This document shows positions 12,970 to 23,910 of a DNA stretch of 64,000 nt, piece after piece. This stretch comes from Hippophae tibetana. Its lineage: Eukaryota > Streptophyta > Magnoliopsida > Rosales > Elaeagnaceae. Positions within the stretch are counted from its first letter, which is position 1. Each line of letters begins with the position of its first letter. The stretch lies in contig CM072809.1 in assembly GCA_037013495.1 (NCBI GenBank), positions 1,612,001-1,676,000 of the forward strand. Reading direction: 5' to 3'. A model generated the notes under the pieces. That model had not been told where the DNA came from. It saw only the letters and a list, made by a program, of their open reading frames with translations, and did no database searches. Made by a program: the position numbers and the translations under genes.

Positions 12970-14105
12970 ATTTATATATTAATTCTTATTAATTTTTTTC
13001 ATATCTCCCTCAATCTATATTGATCACAGTAATTTTTTTTTACTAGACACATGTGTAATTAGAAATTTTAAATTGTAACATATAAATCACTTTATTAACA
13101 GTTGAATAATATTATATTATTAAAGTTTTTTACACATTAATTGAAATTTAACATGTTTTCTTTCATTATAACCCATTGTTATTAGAGGTTTCTTCCATTT
13201 TTTTTATGTTCTCAACAGTTTTGGCACCAAATCTGTCTGTTTTATTTTACTTTGTTATTTTTGCTTTCTTTCTACACCCCATCAATATTTTTTTTCCTAT
13301 TATTACTGAATATCATCGACGCCCATTTTTTAGGTTCTTTCTTTCAGTTTTCAATATGAGATTTAGGTTTTTTGGGAGGGTTCACACAAAGAAAGCGACA
13401 CATGAATGACTTTGAAAAGGAATTAACTTGTTTATGCTGTTTATTTTTTCTAAAATATCAATTATTTCTCCAAAATTTTACGAGTGTGAACTTCACACAT
13501 TAAAAATATATTATCTTAATCAATTTACACTAAATTTTGAAGAATTAAGTGATTTATATATCATATTTTAAAAAAATTTAATGACCTATTTATTCTATAT
13601 AAAAATTATGTGATTAAAATATACAAATGAAAAAATAAACTACTTTTAAGATAATTTAACCTTTTATAAATTAAATTAATATTAGTTTATATTTATAATT
13701 AGTTTTTAAGATTTAATGATTATTTCTTCAGAAATAATAGTAATTGATTAGATGTATACCGATGATAGTTAATATAATATCAAAATTAAATATATATTAA
13801 TTTTATATTTCTATATACATATAATTACATTAAAAAATATTTTTATTGTTAAGAATAATAATTTAATAATTTCATTATATTTTATTTTTACATACATATA
13901 ATTACATCCATATGATTACATTAAAAACATTTTTAATGTTAAAACATATATATATATATATATATATATTATTTTACTTAAAAAAATGTAATAAATGGAT
14001 TAAAAATGAAAATTAATGTTACTATGTTAATAATGTAATAAAATAAGTATATATTAATATTTTAATTTTTTAAATTAAATATATTTTTGAATAGGATGAA
14101 GTATC
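12970..14105. other. Intergenic, no gene recognised
   Basis: AT-rich, with a T-rich open frame at 13176-13409 that shows no recognisable protein. A (TA)n run lies at about 13945-13969, between two similar blocks ending ATAATTACATTAAAAA. Confidence 0.55.
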
Positions 14106-14109
14106 TAAA

Positions 14110-14670
14110 TTGTCAATTTATTTAAACTAAATGTGTTATTTACTCCATTTGTTTAGTAAAAGTATTTCTAAATTTTTTGGTATGCGAAAAAAGTGTTATT
14201 GAAGTCCTTTTATTTGTGAAAAAAGTATCATGCAATGATAAAGTTAAAATTTTATATTATTTTTCATTAAATATAACCGAATATCACATACGTCACACAT
14301 ATAAAAAATAATAATTAATTAAAAGAATTACTCGATTTTTTTAAGAAAAAATGTTTTTCAAAAATAAACAAAATTTTCAATAAATTAGTTTAATTACATA
14401 ATATCTAAATTTGTATTATCTATAATGAAAATTTAATTTAAGTTTGATATAAATATTTGTTAAAAAATTTGACTATTTTTTAATTAAAAATTAATTCATT
14501 AGATATATATCTATCAAAAAATAGAAATAATATATATATCACATGTGGTATTCTGTTATATTTAACAAAAAATTATATTAAAAATTAATTTTGTATGTTA
14601 TATTTTCCACAAAAAGTGGCTTAATAAAAATCAATTTTTTAAATAAATGAACTAAACAATTCTTAAAAGG
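14110..14670. mobile_element. Large imperfect foldback (MITE-like) element
   Basis: The left arm (about 14130-14310) and right arm (about 14525-14670) are imperfect inverted copies. The left segment TTTTTCATTAAATATAACCGAATATCACATACGTCAC matches the complement of ATCACATGTGGTATTCTGTTATATTTAACAAAAAA on the right. Further outward, GTGAAAAAAGTATCATGCAA pairs loosely with the complement of TGTATGTTATATTTTCCAC. No coding capacity. Limits are approximate. Confidence 0.5.
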
Positions 14671-15884
14671 ACTATTTTACCATTATTACTTAATGTTACC
14701 CATAATTTATGAAAAGATTGTTACCCATAATTTACCATTATTACTTAAATCTAAAGATAATTATATTTATTAGCACAATTATTATCGCCATTCCTGCACC
14801 CATCCCTATACGCAGATATATAAAAAATACAGGCCGATGTCATATATTGAAATAAGACGGGAGTTATTGGATGGTCATGAGCTAAGTTAATATAATGTTT
14901 CATGTTAATTAGCATATAAGAGATATTATAATAAGAAAAAGGTTACCAAAAGATCATATATATATATATAATTTTATATGTTTCATTATTGCATCACTTG
15001 AGTTAATTGATCCGTGTTCACTATTTTAGCTAGCCATTATATGACCGAACCAAAATTTCACTAAATAATAAAGTGGCATAGTGTTTTTTGAGAAAATTCT
15101 TCCCCCATTTATTGTTTAATGAAAACAAATTATAAGTAAAAGAAGGTTTTGTTAGACAAAAAGAAGAAAGAAGCCTATAAAAGTTTAGTAGGATTTTATT
15201 AGGGAGAAAACCGAATACTTTTAGGGATTAAATTTATCATATAGGCAGTTTATAGTTACATAAGATAATAATAAAAATATAAAATATAAAAAAATTATCT
15301 AATTTTATAACATAAATGTACTCACTTTATTAATTAAAAGAAATTTATTATTTCAACTCACAAATCTTCAAATTAATACTTAATTTCAACTTTAAAAAGT
15401 GAGAAAGTTAATAGTTCATTGATTGCTATTTTATGTCACTTTATCATAGTAATAAAATTCATGTGCATGTGATGGTTAATGTAATGTAACACAGTTTCAT
15501 TTACGACAATAGTAGTAACGTATATGCTTTTTAAAAGTACTAACAAGACGTGAGTCTTACTCGATACTCATGTACTAATAATATTTATGTGTTGTTACAA
15601 GACTAATGATCATTTAAAAATACGAATTTAAATCTATGAAAATATATATAATTTTAAGTTATTTTATGGAAATTATATATACATTTTAGATATATATCAA
15701 ATAAGTTAGTATAATTTCATTAATAAATATAATTATATTTGTTTTGAAAAAAATGATATGTTAAGGATTATAATGATTTTAAAAATAAGTATGAAATGAT
15801 AATAATGAACATATAATTTATTCTTCTTAGAGATATATATAACAATTATTAGATAAGTATTAAGGTTATATAAGTTATGTTATT
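14671..15884. other. Intergenic DNA left of the copia element
   Basis: AT-rich, no credible frame. A short duplicated phrase (TTACCCATAATTTA) occurs at about 14695-14740. The five bases ATTTG at 15885-15889 form the left target duplication of the adjacent element. Confidence 0.6.
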
Positions 15885-15889
15885 ATTTG

Positions 15890-16199
15890 TGTAGAAAAAA
15901 CAAGAAATAACTCTACACAAAAGAGTTCTCTAGTTTGTATTATTTTCTTCATGTTTTCATTACAATTGTATAGCTATTTATAAGGAAATTTTATTCCTTC
16001 AATTACTCTTTAAATTAAGCATTCCTTGTTTTACTCCTTGAATTAAGGATTCCTTGTTTTACTCCTTGAATTAAGGATTCCTTGTTTTACTCCTTGAATT
16101 AAGGATTCCTTGTTTTACTCCTTGAATTAAGCTCCTTGTTTTATTCCTTGAATTAAGGTCCTTGTGTTTATTCTTTGAATTAAGAACTAATATCCAATA
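15890..16199 (-). repeat. 3' LTR of the minus-strand copia element, with 28-bp internal minisatellite
   Basis: On the plus strand it begins TGTAG at 15890 and ends CCAATA at 16199, so one terminal dinucleotide is TA where CA is usual. A promoter-like TTATAAATAG (minus strand) lies at about 15974-15986. A 28-bp unit, ATTCCTTGTTTTACTCCTTG plus AATTAAGG, is repeated head to tail from 16021, with identical copies at 16021, 16049 and 16077 and diverged copies out to about 16190. The only other LTR trace is the 23-bp remnant at 20606-20628. Confidence 0.9.
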
Positions 16200-16206
16200 C
16201 TCCCCC

Positions 16207-19200
16207 TCAAGCTGGATCCAGAAGATTTATGGATCCAAGCTTGGACAAAAGTCGTTGAAATTGATGAGAAGCCAAGGGCTTGGTGAAGATGTCAGCCAGT
16301 TGGTCGAAACTTTTTGTATAATGTGTCTGAATCACCTGTGATTGAACTTGTTCACGAACGTAATGACAATCAACTTCAATGTGTTTCGTCCTCTCGTGAA
16401 ACACTGGGTTTGATGCTATATGCATAGCTGCCTGATTGTCACAAAATAAGGACATAGGAAGAGTTGTAGGAACACCTAAATCACACAGAAGACCTTTAAG
16501 CCATATCAACTCACACGCAGTTGAAGCCATTGCACGATACTCTGCTTCGGCACTTGATCTGGCAATCACAGTTTGCTTCTTACTCTTCCATGTGACCAAG
16601 TTTCCACCGACAAATGTACAGTAGCCAGTGGTGGACTTGCGATCAATTGCATTCCCTGCCCAATCAGCATCACAATACCCCATGATTTGTGTGTTGTCAT
16701 TCTTCTTCATGATAATACCACGACCCACTGATCCTTTTAAGTAGCGTAAGATCCTTTTAACAAGGGTCAAATGCTCAAGTGTTGGGGAGTGCATGAATTG
16801 GCTCACAATACTTACAGAATATGTGATGTCAGGTCTGGTGATTGTTAGGTAGATCAACTTACCAACCAGTCGTTGGTAATAACTTATATCCCTGAGTGGC
16901 GTGCCCTTCAAGCTAGGTTTGAGCTTGCTGTTAAGAGGGGTAATGGCTGGTTTAGCATCGCTCATGTTAGCTTCCTTAAGCAAATCTAGGATATATTTCC
17001 TTTGGTTAAGAAAGAGTCCCTTGTGCGAGGTTGCCATTTCTATACCAAGAAAGTACTTCAATATCCCAAGGTCTTTAATTGCAAACCTTTGTTTGAGGGA
17101 CTGTTTGAGGTTGAAAATCTCGTCAGCATTATCACCTGTAATTATCAGATCATCTACATAAATCAGCACAACCAATTTGCCCATAGCTCCTGTGCGAACA
17201 AATAGTGAGGAATCGGCATTGCTGCTTTTGAAACCAACACTAGTGAGAACTGAGCTTAGCTTGGCATACCAAGCTCGTGGGGACTGTTTCAAACCATAAA
17301 TGGATTTGTGCAATTTGCACACTAAATCCAGTTCATTGCTTTGAGGATGCCCAAGTGGCAATTTCATATAGACTTCTTCTTTGAGATCACCATGCAAGAA
17401 TGCATTCTTCACATCCATTTGGTACATGGACCACCCCTTGTTTACAGCCACAGACAGTAACACTCTTACCGTGTTCATTTTTGCAACAGGTGCAAATGTT
17501 TCTTTGTAATCCACCTCGAATGTTTGAGTGAATCCCCGAGCCACCAATCTTGCTTTATACCTCTCAATTGATCCATCTGACTTGAATTTGAGCTTATAGA
17601 TCCATTTGCAACCCACAACTTTCTTGCCTTTTGGAAGTTTGGTGATGCTCCATGTGTTGTGTTGATCTAGGGCTTTAAGTTCTTCTTGCATGGCTTCCTT
17701 CCACACCTCTTGGCTGTTGGCCTCATGAAAGTTTTGAGGCTCACTGTAACTCGATATAGTGCTGAGGAATGCGGCATGGGTTGGTGTCACTCTCTTATAT
17801 GACACATAATTTGAGATGGGATGTGTGGGTTTGTAGGTGACAAAGTCTTGAAGTCTTGTGGGAGGTTGCCTAACACGCATTGGATTACGTCGTGGAGCAG
17901 AAGGAGTTATCTCACACTCGTTCACATCTTGTACCATATTGTGAGGATCATCTTGATTATCACCATCTTCATGCAGTGTACCATTAAGACGAGACCCTTC
18001 ATTGTTACTTTCAGTGAGAGATGCATCAATTTTGACATGGCTGGGATCTTGTTGTTGTGGAGCCTCAAGTTCGATTCTTGGTAATGGAAACACATCCAAG
18101 ATGTCATCCCCTTGACTTGTGATTTCATGTGACTTGCTAAAAAAAGGGTTAGTTTCATAAAATCGAACATCTTTAGACACAATTAATCTCCTAAGTTGGG
18201 GATCATAACACTTATATCCCTTTTGTGTAGATGAATAACCAAGAAAAATACATTTAACAGCTCTAGGATCCAATTTATCTCGATGCTGAGATTGAATATG
18301 TACAAAACAGATGCAACCAAAGACTCTAAGGTGTGAAAGGTTAATTTTCCTTCCTTTCATGACCTCTAGAGGAGACTTGAAATCTAAGACTCGACTGGGT
18401 AATCTATTGATGATGTAAGCAGCTGCCATAACCCCTTGGGACCAGAATCTCTTTGGTACATTCATTTGTAGCATTAATGCTCTAGTTTTTTCAAGTAAGT
18501 CCCGATTTTTGCGTTCAGCTACACCATTTTGTTGAGGTGTGCCAACACAACTTGTTTGATGCATAATGCCATGAATGCTCAAATATTGTTTCATGATATG
18601 GGACATGTATTCAGTGCCATTGTCAGACCTTAAGGTTTGAATTTTAGAAGAAAAGTGATTTTTAACAAGATTATGAAAGTCCTTAAATACTTCCATAACT
18701 TCATTTTTAGACTTTAAAAGATATAACCATGTGACTCGAGAGAAATCATCAACAAAAATCACAAAATACTTATAACCATCAAAAGATTCATTAATTGGTC
18801 CCCATACATCTGAATGAACTAGTTCAAAACACTTACTAGCCCTAGACAAGGAAGAATTAAAAGGCAATCTAGTGGCCTTAGACAAGTGGCAAGTTTCACA
18901 TGCAATTTCATCATTTCCTAAGTTTGGAAATAAAGTTGACAAAATTGGTAGAGAAGGGTGAGCTAAACGTTGATGCCACAATTGATTATCTTGGATAGGA
19001 TTAAACTTAGCTTGAAACCCTCTGGGATTGCTCTTGGATATGTAATAGAGACCATCTAAGTAAAACCCTTCACCAATCGTCTTTTTGGTGACACAATCCT
19101 GAAAAATGACATTGTGAGGAGAAAAAATGGCTAAGCAATTCAAGGTATTTGTGATTTTTCCTACAGACAGAAGTTGGAAAGGAAAGGAAGGTACATATAA

Positions 19201-20538
19201 AACTGCCGACTCGATTTCATCTGACATTAATTTTATTTTTTCCTTTCCTAAAACCTTTACATTCTCACCATTTGCAATTGAAACTTGTGAAGGATTTGCT
19301 AATTTTTCAAACTTATGAGACTTTGACACATGGTTTGTCATATGATCTGTGGCACCTGAATCTACAACCCAAAAATCATGCAACATATTTATTTTAAGAG
19401 CAGTTTTAAAGGCTTTTATGATACCTTGCATGTCCTCTTGTGGTATGAGTTTTGTATCTGCCAAGAAGCCCGCAAACTTGCCTAGCAATGCTGTCGAGTT
19501 TCCTTCTTCTATGCTATCTACACAGTCAATTCTAGCTCCTCTTGTCTTGCTTTGAAGATACAACATAAACTCATTCATGAGTTCAGCTGGATTCGCTGTG
19601 AAGTTCTTGAATGGATCAGACCCATTAGAGGTAGAGGCAAAAGCATGATTAGCACGGAGTCCAGTACGATTCACTTTCTGTAAACCCTTATCCTTTATAA
19701 AATCAGGTTTTAATTCTGGATGTAGAATCCAACATGTGTCCTTAACATGGCCCGTATGGTTGCAATGTTGACACTTCAAGTTTGGATGCTTCCCTTTGTA
19801 CTTCCTCTCGTTGGTTAGATAGGCTCTTGCCTCAGGTGAACTAGCCATTGTATCCTTGTTCATGACTTTCCTTCTTACTTCTTCACGTTGAATTGTCGCA
19901 CATACATTGGTGAAGGAAGGAAGTTCAGTATTCATGAGTATATGGCATCGTATATCTTCATATGTTGAATCCAGACTGGACAAAAGTTGAAATATCTTAT
20001 CTTCTTCCGCTCTCTTTCGTAGCAGAGCTACATCGGTTGTATGAGGACGATATATTTCCAACTCATTCCACATGCTTTTCATGCTTCCTAAGAGTTGTAC
20101 AAAAGGCTTGCCATCTTGTTGCAGATCTGAGATGTCTTTCTTTAATTGAAAAACTCGTGCAACATTATTTTGACTGCCATACATTTCCTTGACCGTCTCC
20201 CATAGTTGGTATACAGATTCAGAGTAACTGAATATTTCAGCTAATTTACGTTCCATGGAATTTAGGAGCCATGACATAACCAGTTGATCCTTACTAAGCC
20301 ATGATTCATAGGTTGGTGAGGAAACATCAGGTACTTCGATGCTTCCATTTATGAACCCCAACTTGGACCTTCCACCTAGAGCCAGAGACACTGCTCTTGA
20401 CCAAGGCAAGTAATTAAACTCATTCAACAAGACTGAGCTTAATCTTTGATTTGGGTTGACATCCACCTCATGCATATTCATGAAGGAAAGCACTGATGAA
20501 CTTTCAACTTCTGATCCTAGCGGCTTGTCTTCAGCCAT
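16207..20538 (-). CDS. Copia gag-pol polyprotein, open throughout
   Basis: A single uninterrupted frame of about 1,443 codons. I start it at the methionine of MAEDKPLGSE (20536-20538); the longer open frame to 20649 runs back through the primer-binding site and LTR and is not credible. Domains in order: UBN2-type gag with LPWSRAVSLALGG; CCHC zinc knuckle CQHCNHTGHVKDTC (about 253-267); aspartic protease with VDSGATDHM (about 391); integrase HHCC finger (about 521-552); integrase core with HSDVWGP (about 575), RSDNGTEY (about 639) and VAERKNR (about 673), the D,D,E triad; reverse transcriptase from GCKWIYKLK through YVDD (about 1127); RNase H with DADWAG (about 1290), SAEAEYRA and LADIFTKPL near the end. 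All catalytic motifs seen are intact. The stop TGA at 16207-16209 sits beside the polypurine tract. It would support cytoplasmic virus-like particle formation and integration if transcribed. Confidence 0.95.
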   Translation of the reverse strand: MAEDKPLGSEVESSSVLSFMNMHEVDVNPNQRLSSVLLNEFNYLPWSRAVSLALGGRSKLGFINGSIEVPDVSSPTYESWLSKDQLVMSWLLNSMERKLAEIFSYSESVYQLWETVKEMYGSQNNVARVFQLKKDISDLQQDGKPFVQLLGSMKSMWNELEIYRPHTTDVALLRKRAEEDKIFQLLSSLDSTYEDIRCHILMNTELPSFTNVCATIQREEVRRKVMNKDTMASSPEARAYLTNERKYKGKHPNLKCQHCNHTGHVKDTCWILHPELKPDFIKDKGLQKVNRTGLRANHAFASTSNGSDPFKNFTANPAELMNEFMLYLQSKTRGARIDCVDSIEEGNSTALLGKFAGFLADTKLIPQEDMQGIIKAFKTALKINMLHDFWVVDSGATDHMTNHVSKSHKFEKLANPSQVSIANGENVKVLGKEKIKLMSDEIESAVLYVPSFPFQLLSVGKITNTLNCLAIFSPHNVIFQDCVTKKTIGEGFYLDGLYYISKSNPRGFQAKFNPIQDNQLWHQRLAHPSLPILSTLFPNLGNDEIACETCHLSKATRLPFNSSLSRASKCFELVHSDVWGPINESFDGYKYFVIFVDDFSRVTWLYLLKSKNEVMEVFKDFHNLVKNHFSSKIQTLRSDNGTEYMSHIMKQYLSIHGIMHQTSCVGTPQQNGVAERKNRDLLEKTRALMLQMNVPKRFWSQGVMAAAYIINRLPSRVLDFKSPLEVMKGRKINLSHLRVFGCICFVHIQSQHRDKLDPRAVKCIFLGYSSTQKGYKCYDPQLRRLIVSKDVRFYETNPFFSKSHEITSQGDDILDVFPLPRIELEAPQQQDPSHVKIDASLTESNNEGSRLNGTLHEDGDNQDDPHNMVQDVNECEITPSAPRRNPMRVRQPPTRLQDFVTYKPTHPISNYVSYKRVTPTHAAFLSTISSYSEPQNFHEANSQEVWKEAMQEELKALDQHNTWSITKLPKGKKVVGCKWIYKLKFKSDGSIERYKARLVARGFTQTFEVDYKETFAPVAKMNTVRVLLSVAVNKGWSMYQMDVKNAFLHGDLKEEVYMKLPLGHPQSNELDLVCKLHKSIYGLKQSPRAWYAKLSSVLTSVGFKSSNADSSLFVRTGAMGKLVVLIYVDDLIITGDNADEIFNLKQSLKQRFAIKDLGILKYFLGIEMATSHKGLFLNQRKYILDLLKEANMSDAKPAITPLNSKLKPSLKGTPLRDISYYQRLVGKLIYLTITRPDITYSVSIVSQFMHSPTLEHLTLVKRILRYLKGSVGRGIIMKKNDNTQIMGYCDADWAGNAIDRKSTTGYCTFVGGNLVTWKSKKQTVIARSSAEAEYRAMASTACELIWLKGLLCDLGVPTTLPMSLFCDNQAAMHIASNPVFHERTKHIEVDCHYVREQVQSQVIQTHYTKSFDQLADIFTKPLASHQFQRLLSKLGSINLLDPA

Positions 20539-20590
20539 TTCAAAGATTGAAGATGCTAAGATAATAATAAAGCAGAAACAAGTTAATTTT

Positions 20591-20605
20591 CCTGCTCTGA
20601 TACCA
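20591..20605 (-). other. Primer-binding site (initiator Met-tRNA)
   Basis: The minus strand reads TGGTATCAGAGCAGG immediately after the LTR remnant. This is the standard plant copia primer-binding site complementary to the 3' end of initiator methionine tRNA. It fixes the 5' LTR end at 20606 and the direction of the element. Confidence 0.95.
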
Positions 20606-20633
20606 TGTAGAAAAAACAAGAAATAACTATTTG

Positions 20634-21060
20634 AAATGAAAGAATACATATAAATTAATTTTACATAAAATTAGGTCACTGTATATAAGTTACCATATAT
20701 GTGTTGTCTAAAATAAGATGATTTTAGGTCGTTCATTTCTACCGACTCTTAATCATCAAATCTTGATCATCGGGGTCGCTGAGTACGTTACTAAATAAGT
20801 TCTATATTTGTTATAAAAACGAGCTAACTCAAGTTGTTAGTGTTGAATAATTATAAACTTCTTAATATCAAATAATATTAAATAAAAAAATTTAATATAT
20901 TTAAATCAATAAATATTAACATCAAGTTTCAATATACTATTTTTTTAAAAATAATTTTATAAATAATTTTTTTGATGTAACTATAGTGATATATTTTATA
21001 ATTTATAATAATAATAATAATAATAATTCATTGGTAATAATTACTGGGTAGCGGTCTAGG
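20634..21060. other. Intergenic, upstream of the AP2/ERF gene
   Basis: AT-rich, with an (ATA)n run at about 21006-21027. Nothing coding was recognised. It probably includes distal promoter sequence of the AP2/ERF gene at 21300. Confidence 0.6.
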
Positions 21061-21063
21061 GGT

Positions 21064-21299
21064 CAATTTATAAAGAAACCCACGTTACGGTTGTGTTTTC
21101 TTGATCCCTCCTCTACTTAATGCCCATCTTTTCTTCTCACTTCCTCTCATTCTCAAATCTCACTCTCCCACGCACTCTCCCTTTCTTTGATCTCATCCTC
21201 TCTCCTTTTCACAACAGGGCTCCCTAACTAGCTACTTCAAACTCTAACCCAGCTTTTGCTCCACCTTACCATATATATATCACACGCATTGAAAGGCAA
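21064..21299 (+). promoter_or_regulatory. Putative core promoter and CT-rich leader of the AP2/ERF gene
   Basis: A TATA-like TTTATAAAG lies at about 21067-21075. It is followed by a long pyrimidine-rich stretch (many CTCTCC and CTTC repeats, 21100-21215), typical of plant 5' leaders. A second TATATATAT at 21271-21280 is only about 20 bases before the start codon, so it is less likely to be the functional TATA box. The transcription start is inferred, not seen. Confidence 0.5.
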
Positions 21300-22163
21300 A
21301 TGCTGCAAACCGAGTCAGCACCAATGATGACAGTTGATTCATTCAACTCAGAGACCGAGTCGAGCTCCAACTCATCTTCTATATCTTCTCAATCACTATC
21401 CTCATCTGGGTTCTCACACTCTCTCCCCAACTCAGCCCGTTTGTTAACTAAGAGAGCAACAGACCACTCACCAGACCCGAAAGATGAAAAAGTGGACAAT
21501 AAGAGAGGAAGAGAGGAGAGCAAACACCCCGTTTACAGAGGGGTCCGAATGCGAACATGGGGCAAATGGGTTTCCGAAATCCGTGAGCCCCGGAAGAAGA
21601 ATCGGATCTGGTTGGGTACGTTTTCCACGCCCGAAATGGCGGCGCGTGCACATGACGTTGCTGCTTTGAGTATCAAAGGTAACTCCGCGATTCTTAACTT
21701 TCCAGAACTTGCCGGGTCATTACCCCGACCCGCTTCTAAATCTCCTCGAGATGTTCAAGCCGCTGCTGCTAAAGCCGCAGCTATGGAGATATTCAACCCA
21801 CCTTGTGATTCATTAACATCAACGTCATCTACATCATCAATGTCTTTGTCGTCTTCATCATCGTCGTCGTTGATAGCTTTGTCGTCAAGCAACGACGTGT
21901 CGTCTACGCCAGAGGAGCTAAGTGAGATAGTGGAACTACCAAAGTTAGGAACAAGTTTTGAATCGTCCGAGTCAGGGAACGAGTTCGTGTTTATTGACTC
22001 GGGAGATGGGTGGGTGTATCCTCCTACTTGGTGTAACCAAAGCATTGAAGAAGATAATGAATATGGATTTGGGGGGTATTTTAGGGATCAAATAATATCC
22101 ATGCCAGGGCCAGACTGTCGTATTCCTTCTGACTTTGAGGCTTTATTGTGGCAGCATCAATGA
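21300..22163 (+). CDS. AP2/ERF transcription factor, DREB subfamily (A-4/TINY-like)
   Basis: An intronless frame of 287 residues, intact from ATG to TGA. Residues about 79-136 form one AP2 DNA-binding domain. It begins [20 protein letters not shown], continues with [20 protein letters not shown], and ends [19 protein letters not shown]. The WVSEIRE strand places it in the DREB group rather than the ERF group, and the [15 protein letters not shown] end resembles the A-4 (TINY, ERF034/035) clade. A basic patch with KRGREE precedes the domain and may act in nuclear import. Serine-rich stretches lie at about 20-40 and 160-200, and an acidic C-terminus ends [10 protein letters not shown], a likely activation region. 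By family knowledge it should bind DRE/CRT (CCGAC-type) elements and regulate stress or growth genes. It stands alone between the copia element and intergenic DNA. Clade assignment is less certain than family. Confidence 0.95.
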   Translation: MLQTESAPMMTVDSFNSETESSSNSSSISSQSLSSSGFSHSLPNSARLLTKRATDHSPDPKDEKVDNKRGREESKHPVYRGVRMRTWGKWVSEIREPRKKNRIWLGTFSTPEMAARAHDVAALSIKGNSAILNFPELAGSLPRPASKSPRDVQAAAAKAAAMEIFNPPCDSLTSTSSTSSMSLSSSSSSSLIALSSSNDVSSTPEELSEIVELPKLGTSFESSESGNEFVFIDSGDGWVYPPTWCNQSIEEDNEYGFGGYFRDQIISMPGPDCRIPSDFEALLWQHQ

Positions 22164-23800
22164 AGCCTATCCTACTCTTTTCTCTCTTTATTTTCTTTTT
22201 TGTTGGGGAATTTTCTCTTTAATTTTTCCCTTTTTCTTTTCAAATTTATTTTCCCAATGGGGTTAAAAATGCGTTTCTTGCTTCTCAAGGTGTCCTTGTT
22301 AAGTTTATCTGCTCTATTTCCTTTCCTTTTCTACCATTTATTTTCAAGTACTCACTCAATTCACAAAGTGGTTAAATTTCACTAGAAAAAAAAAATAGTT
22401 AACGTTTTTGCATCTGTCACCCCTTACTGTTTTAAGAAGTTGTTCGGAAATACATTTATTAAATAAGTGCTTATATATATATATAATTACAATTTAAATT
22501 TAAAAAGTTGTAGTTATATAAATTCATGTTCACCTTATAATAATATAATACATTATTAATTAACTTTAAAAAAGAAAAAATGATACATTTTCTAGACATC
22601 TAATTCTAATACCACACCACGTTAAAAGTTAAGTTATTAAGAGAATCATGAATCATAATTTTATATATTTACCGATCAATTATTACCTTTTCTATAATCA
22701 GTATAATTTATAATAAAACAGATTTGTTTGTTATGTTTTATCATGTAATTAGGTGTGATAAATAGTATCAATTGCATTATAATGACTTAATTCATTAATA
22801 AAAATATTGTTATCATGTAAGATTATTTTGGGTTCAAATCTCATAGGAGGGCTCCTCACTTGAACAGATTCTAAAAGGTTAGGATCTCAAATTGAGTCAT
22901 TGTGTTATTGATTTGCAATTTTTTTTAATAAAACATGTTATTTTAATCAAATATAACCTATTAAATTTATTTGTATTGTTTCTCTTTATATTTGTATAAA
23001 TAATATTAAAATATTAATTTAATAGTTTAACTTTAACTTATCATATCTAACTTGTTTGATTAATTTAATAAATAAATTAAAATAGATCATTATATATATA
23101 TATAAAGTTACTTGTATATCACACTGTGCAAGAAATTACCACCCAACTTAAGAATAAACTGTTTGCATAAACTGTTTGCATTTCTAATGGCAAAAGCAAA
23201 CCATGTAAAGTGTTATTTAATATGAAAAGCAAGAATTTATTAAATAAATTGTGCCAAAATAGAATACTCAATAGAATAAATATAAAAATATTAAAAAATA
23301 TTTAATATTAATTAAAAAATATATTATTATGATATTTATAAATAATATCAGATTTATTTTTCTTTAAGGTTAATATTTTATAATTAAATTACTTATATTG
23401 CTTAAAAATTATATATTATCATATTTTCGATCAATCAATAGATAAAGAAAAAATAATGAATCTTTCGTTATAAAAATAAATATATAAGAAAAAATATAGA
23501 TAATTAAAATAAAAATAAAAATATGTTAAAATATAAAATATTGAATCAAACTATACATATTTTAATAGTACGTTAGTGTGTAAAAAATATCTTACATTAT
23601 TTAAAAATAATATTATTTTTATGTTTGTAAGTAATATTACACTCATATCATTTAAAATTAATATTTTATGATTAATTAATTCTTATTTTTTTATACTTTC
23701 CAAAATTTAGAGTAAAGAATTTTTTTAATTTGTTTTTTAGTCTAGCTTTCATAAGTAATGAAGTTACAGATATGGGAGTTCAATTTTCTAGACATTCTGA
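22164..23800. other. 3' flank of the AP2/ERF gene and intergenic DNA
   Basis: 22164-22390 is T-rich and probably contains the 3' untranslated region. Downstream sequence is AT-rich. A short patch at 22830-22920 (GGGTTCAAATCTCATAGGAGG) resembles ends of dispersed repeats but could not be assigned. No gene recognised. Confidence 0.55.
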
Positions 23801-23802
23801 AA

Positions 23803-23910
23803 ACTTACTAAATTCAAGAAAATCATAAGTTACTATCCCATAAAACATAAAATAACACTTACTAAATTCAAGAAACTCGTAAGTTACTATCCCATAAAAC
23901 ATAAAATAAC
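23803..23910. repeat. 54-bp tandem duplication
   Basis: A 54-bp unit starting ACTTACTAAATTCAAGAA at 23803 is repeated directly at 23857-23910 with about two mismatches. Confidence 0.93.

Larger units (their letters stand above)
15890..20628 (-). mobile_element. Ty1/copia LTR retrotransposon, coding-intact, with 5' LTR reduced to 23 bp
   Basis: Minus-strand order: 23-bp remnant of the 5' LTR (20628-20606), primer-binding site TGGTATCAGAGCAGG (20605-20591), uninterrupted gag-pol, polypurine tract TTGAGGGGGAG ending at 16200, and a full 3' LTR of about 310 bp (16199-15890). The element lies between perfect 5-bp direct repeats, ATTTG at 15885-15889 and 20629-20633 (plus strand). The remnant is identical to the last 23 bases of the 3' LTR and then diverges exactly where the target duplication begins. 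The copy therefore appears to have integrated already truncated, rather than having lost its LTR later. Without a 5' LTR it lacks its own promoter. The open pol frame suggests a relatively recent insertion. Confidence 0.95.

Noticed and set aside
12743..12970. Open frame ending in Pro-Ser repeats
   Set aside because: Its tail is the CATCTC microsatellite; the front has no recognisable protein.
20539..20649. Upstream extension of the copia frame (MYSFISNSYFLFF...)
   Set aside because: It runs through the primer-binding site and LTR remnant and into flanking DNA; the MAEDKPLG start fits the family.
21755..22045. Antisense open frame in the AP2/ERF gene ([12 protein letters not shown]...)
   Set aside because: It is the complement of serine codons (TCA/TCG) and has no independent support.
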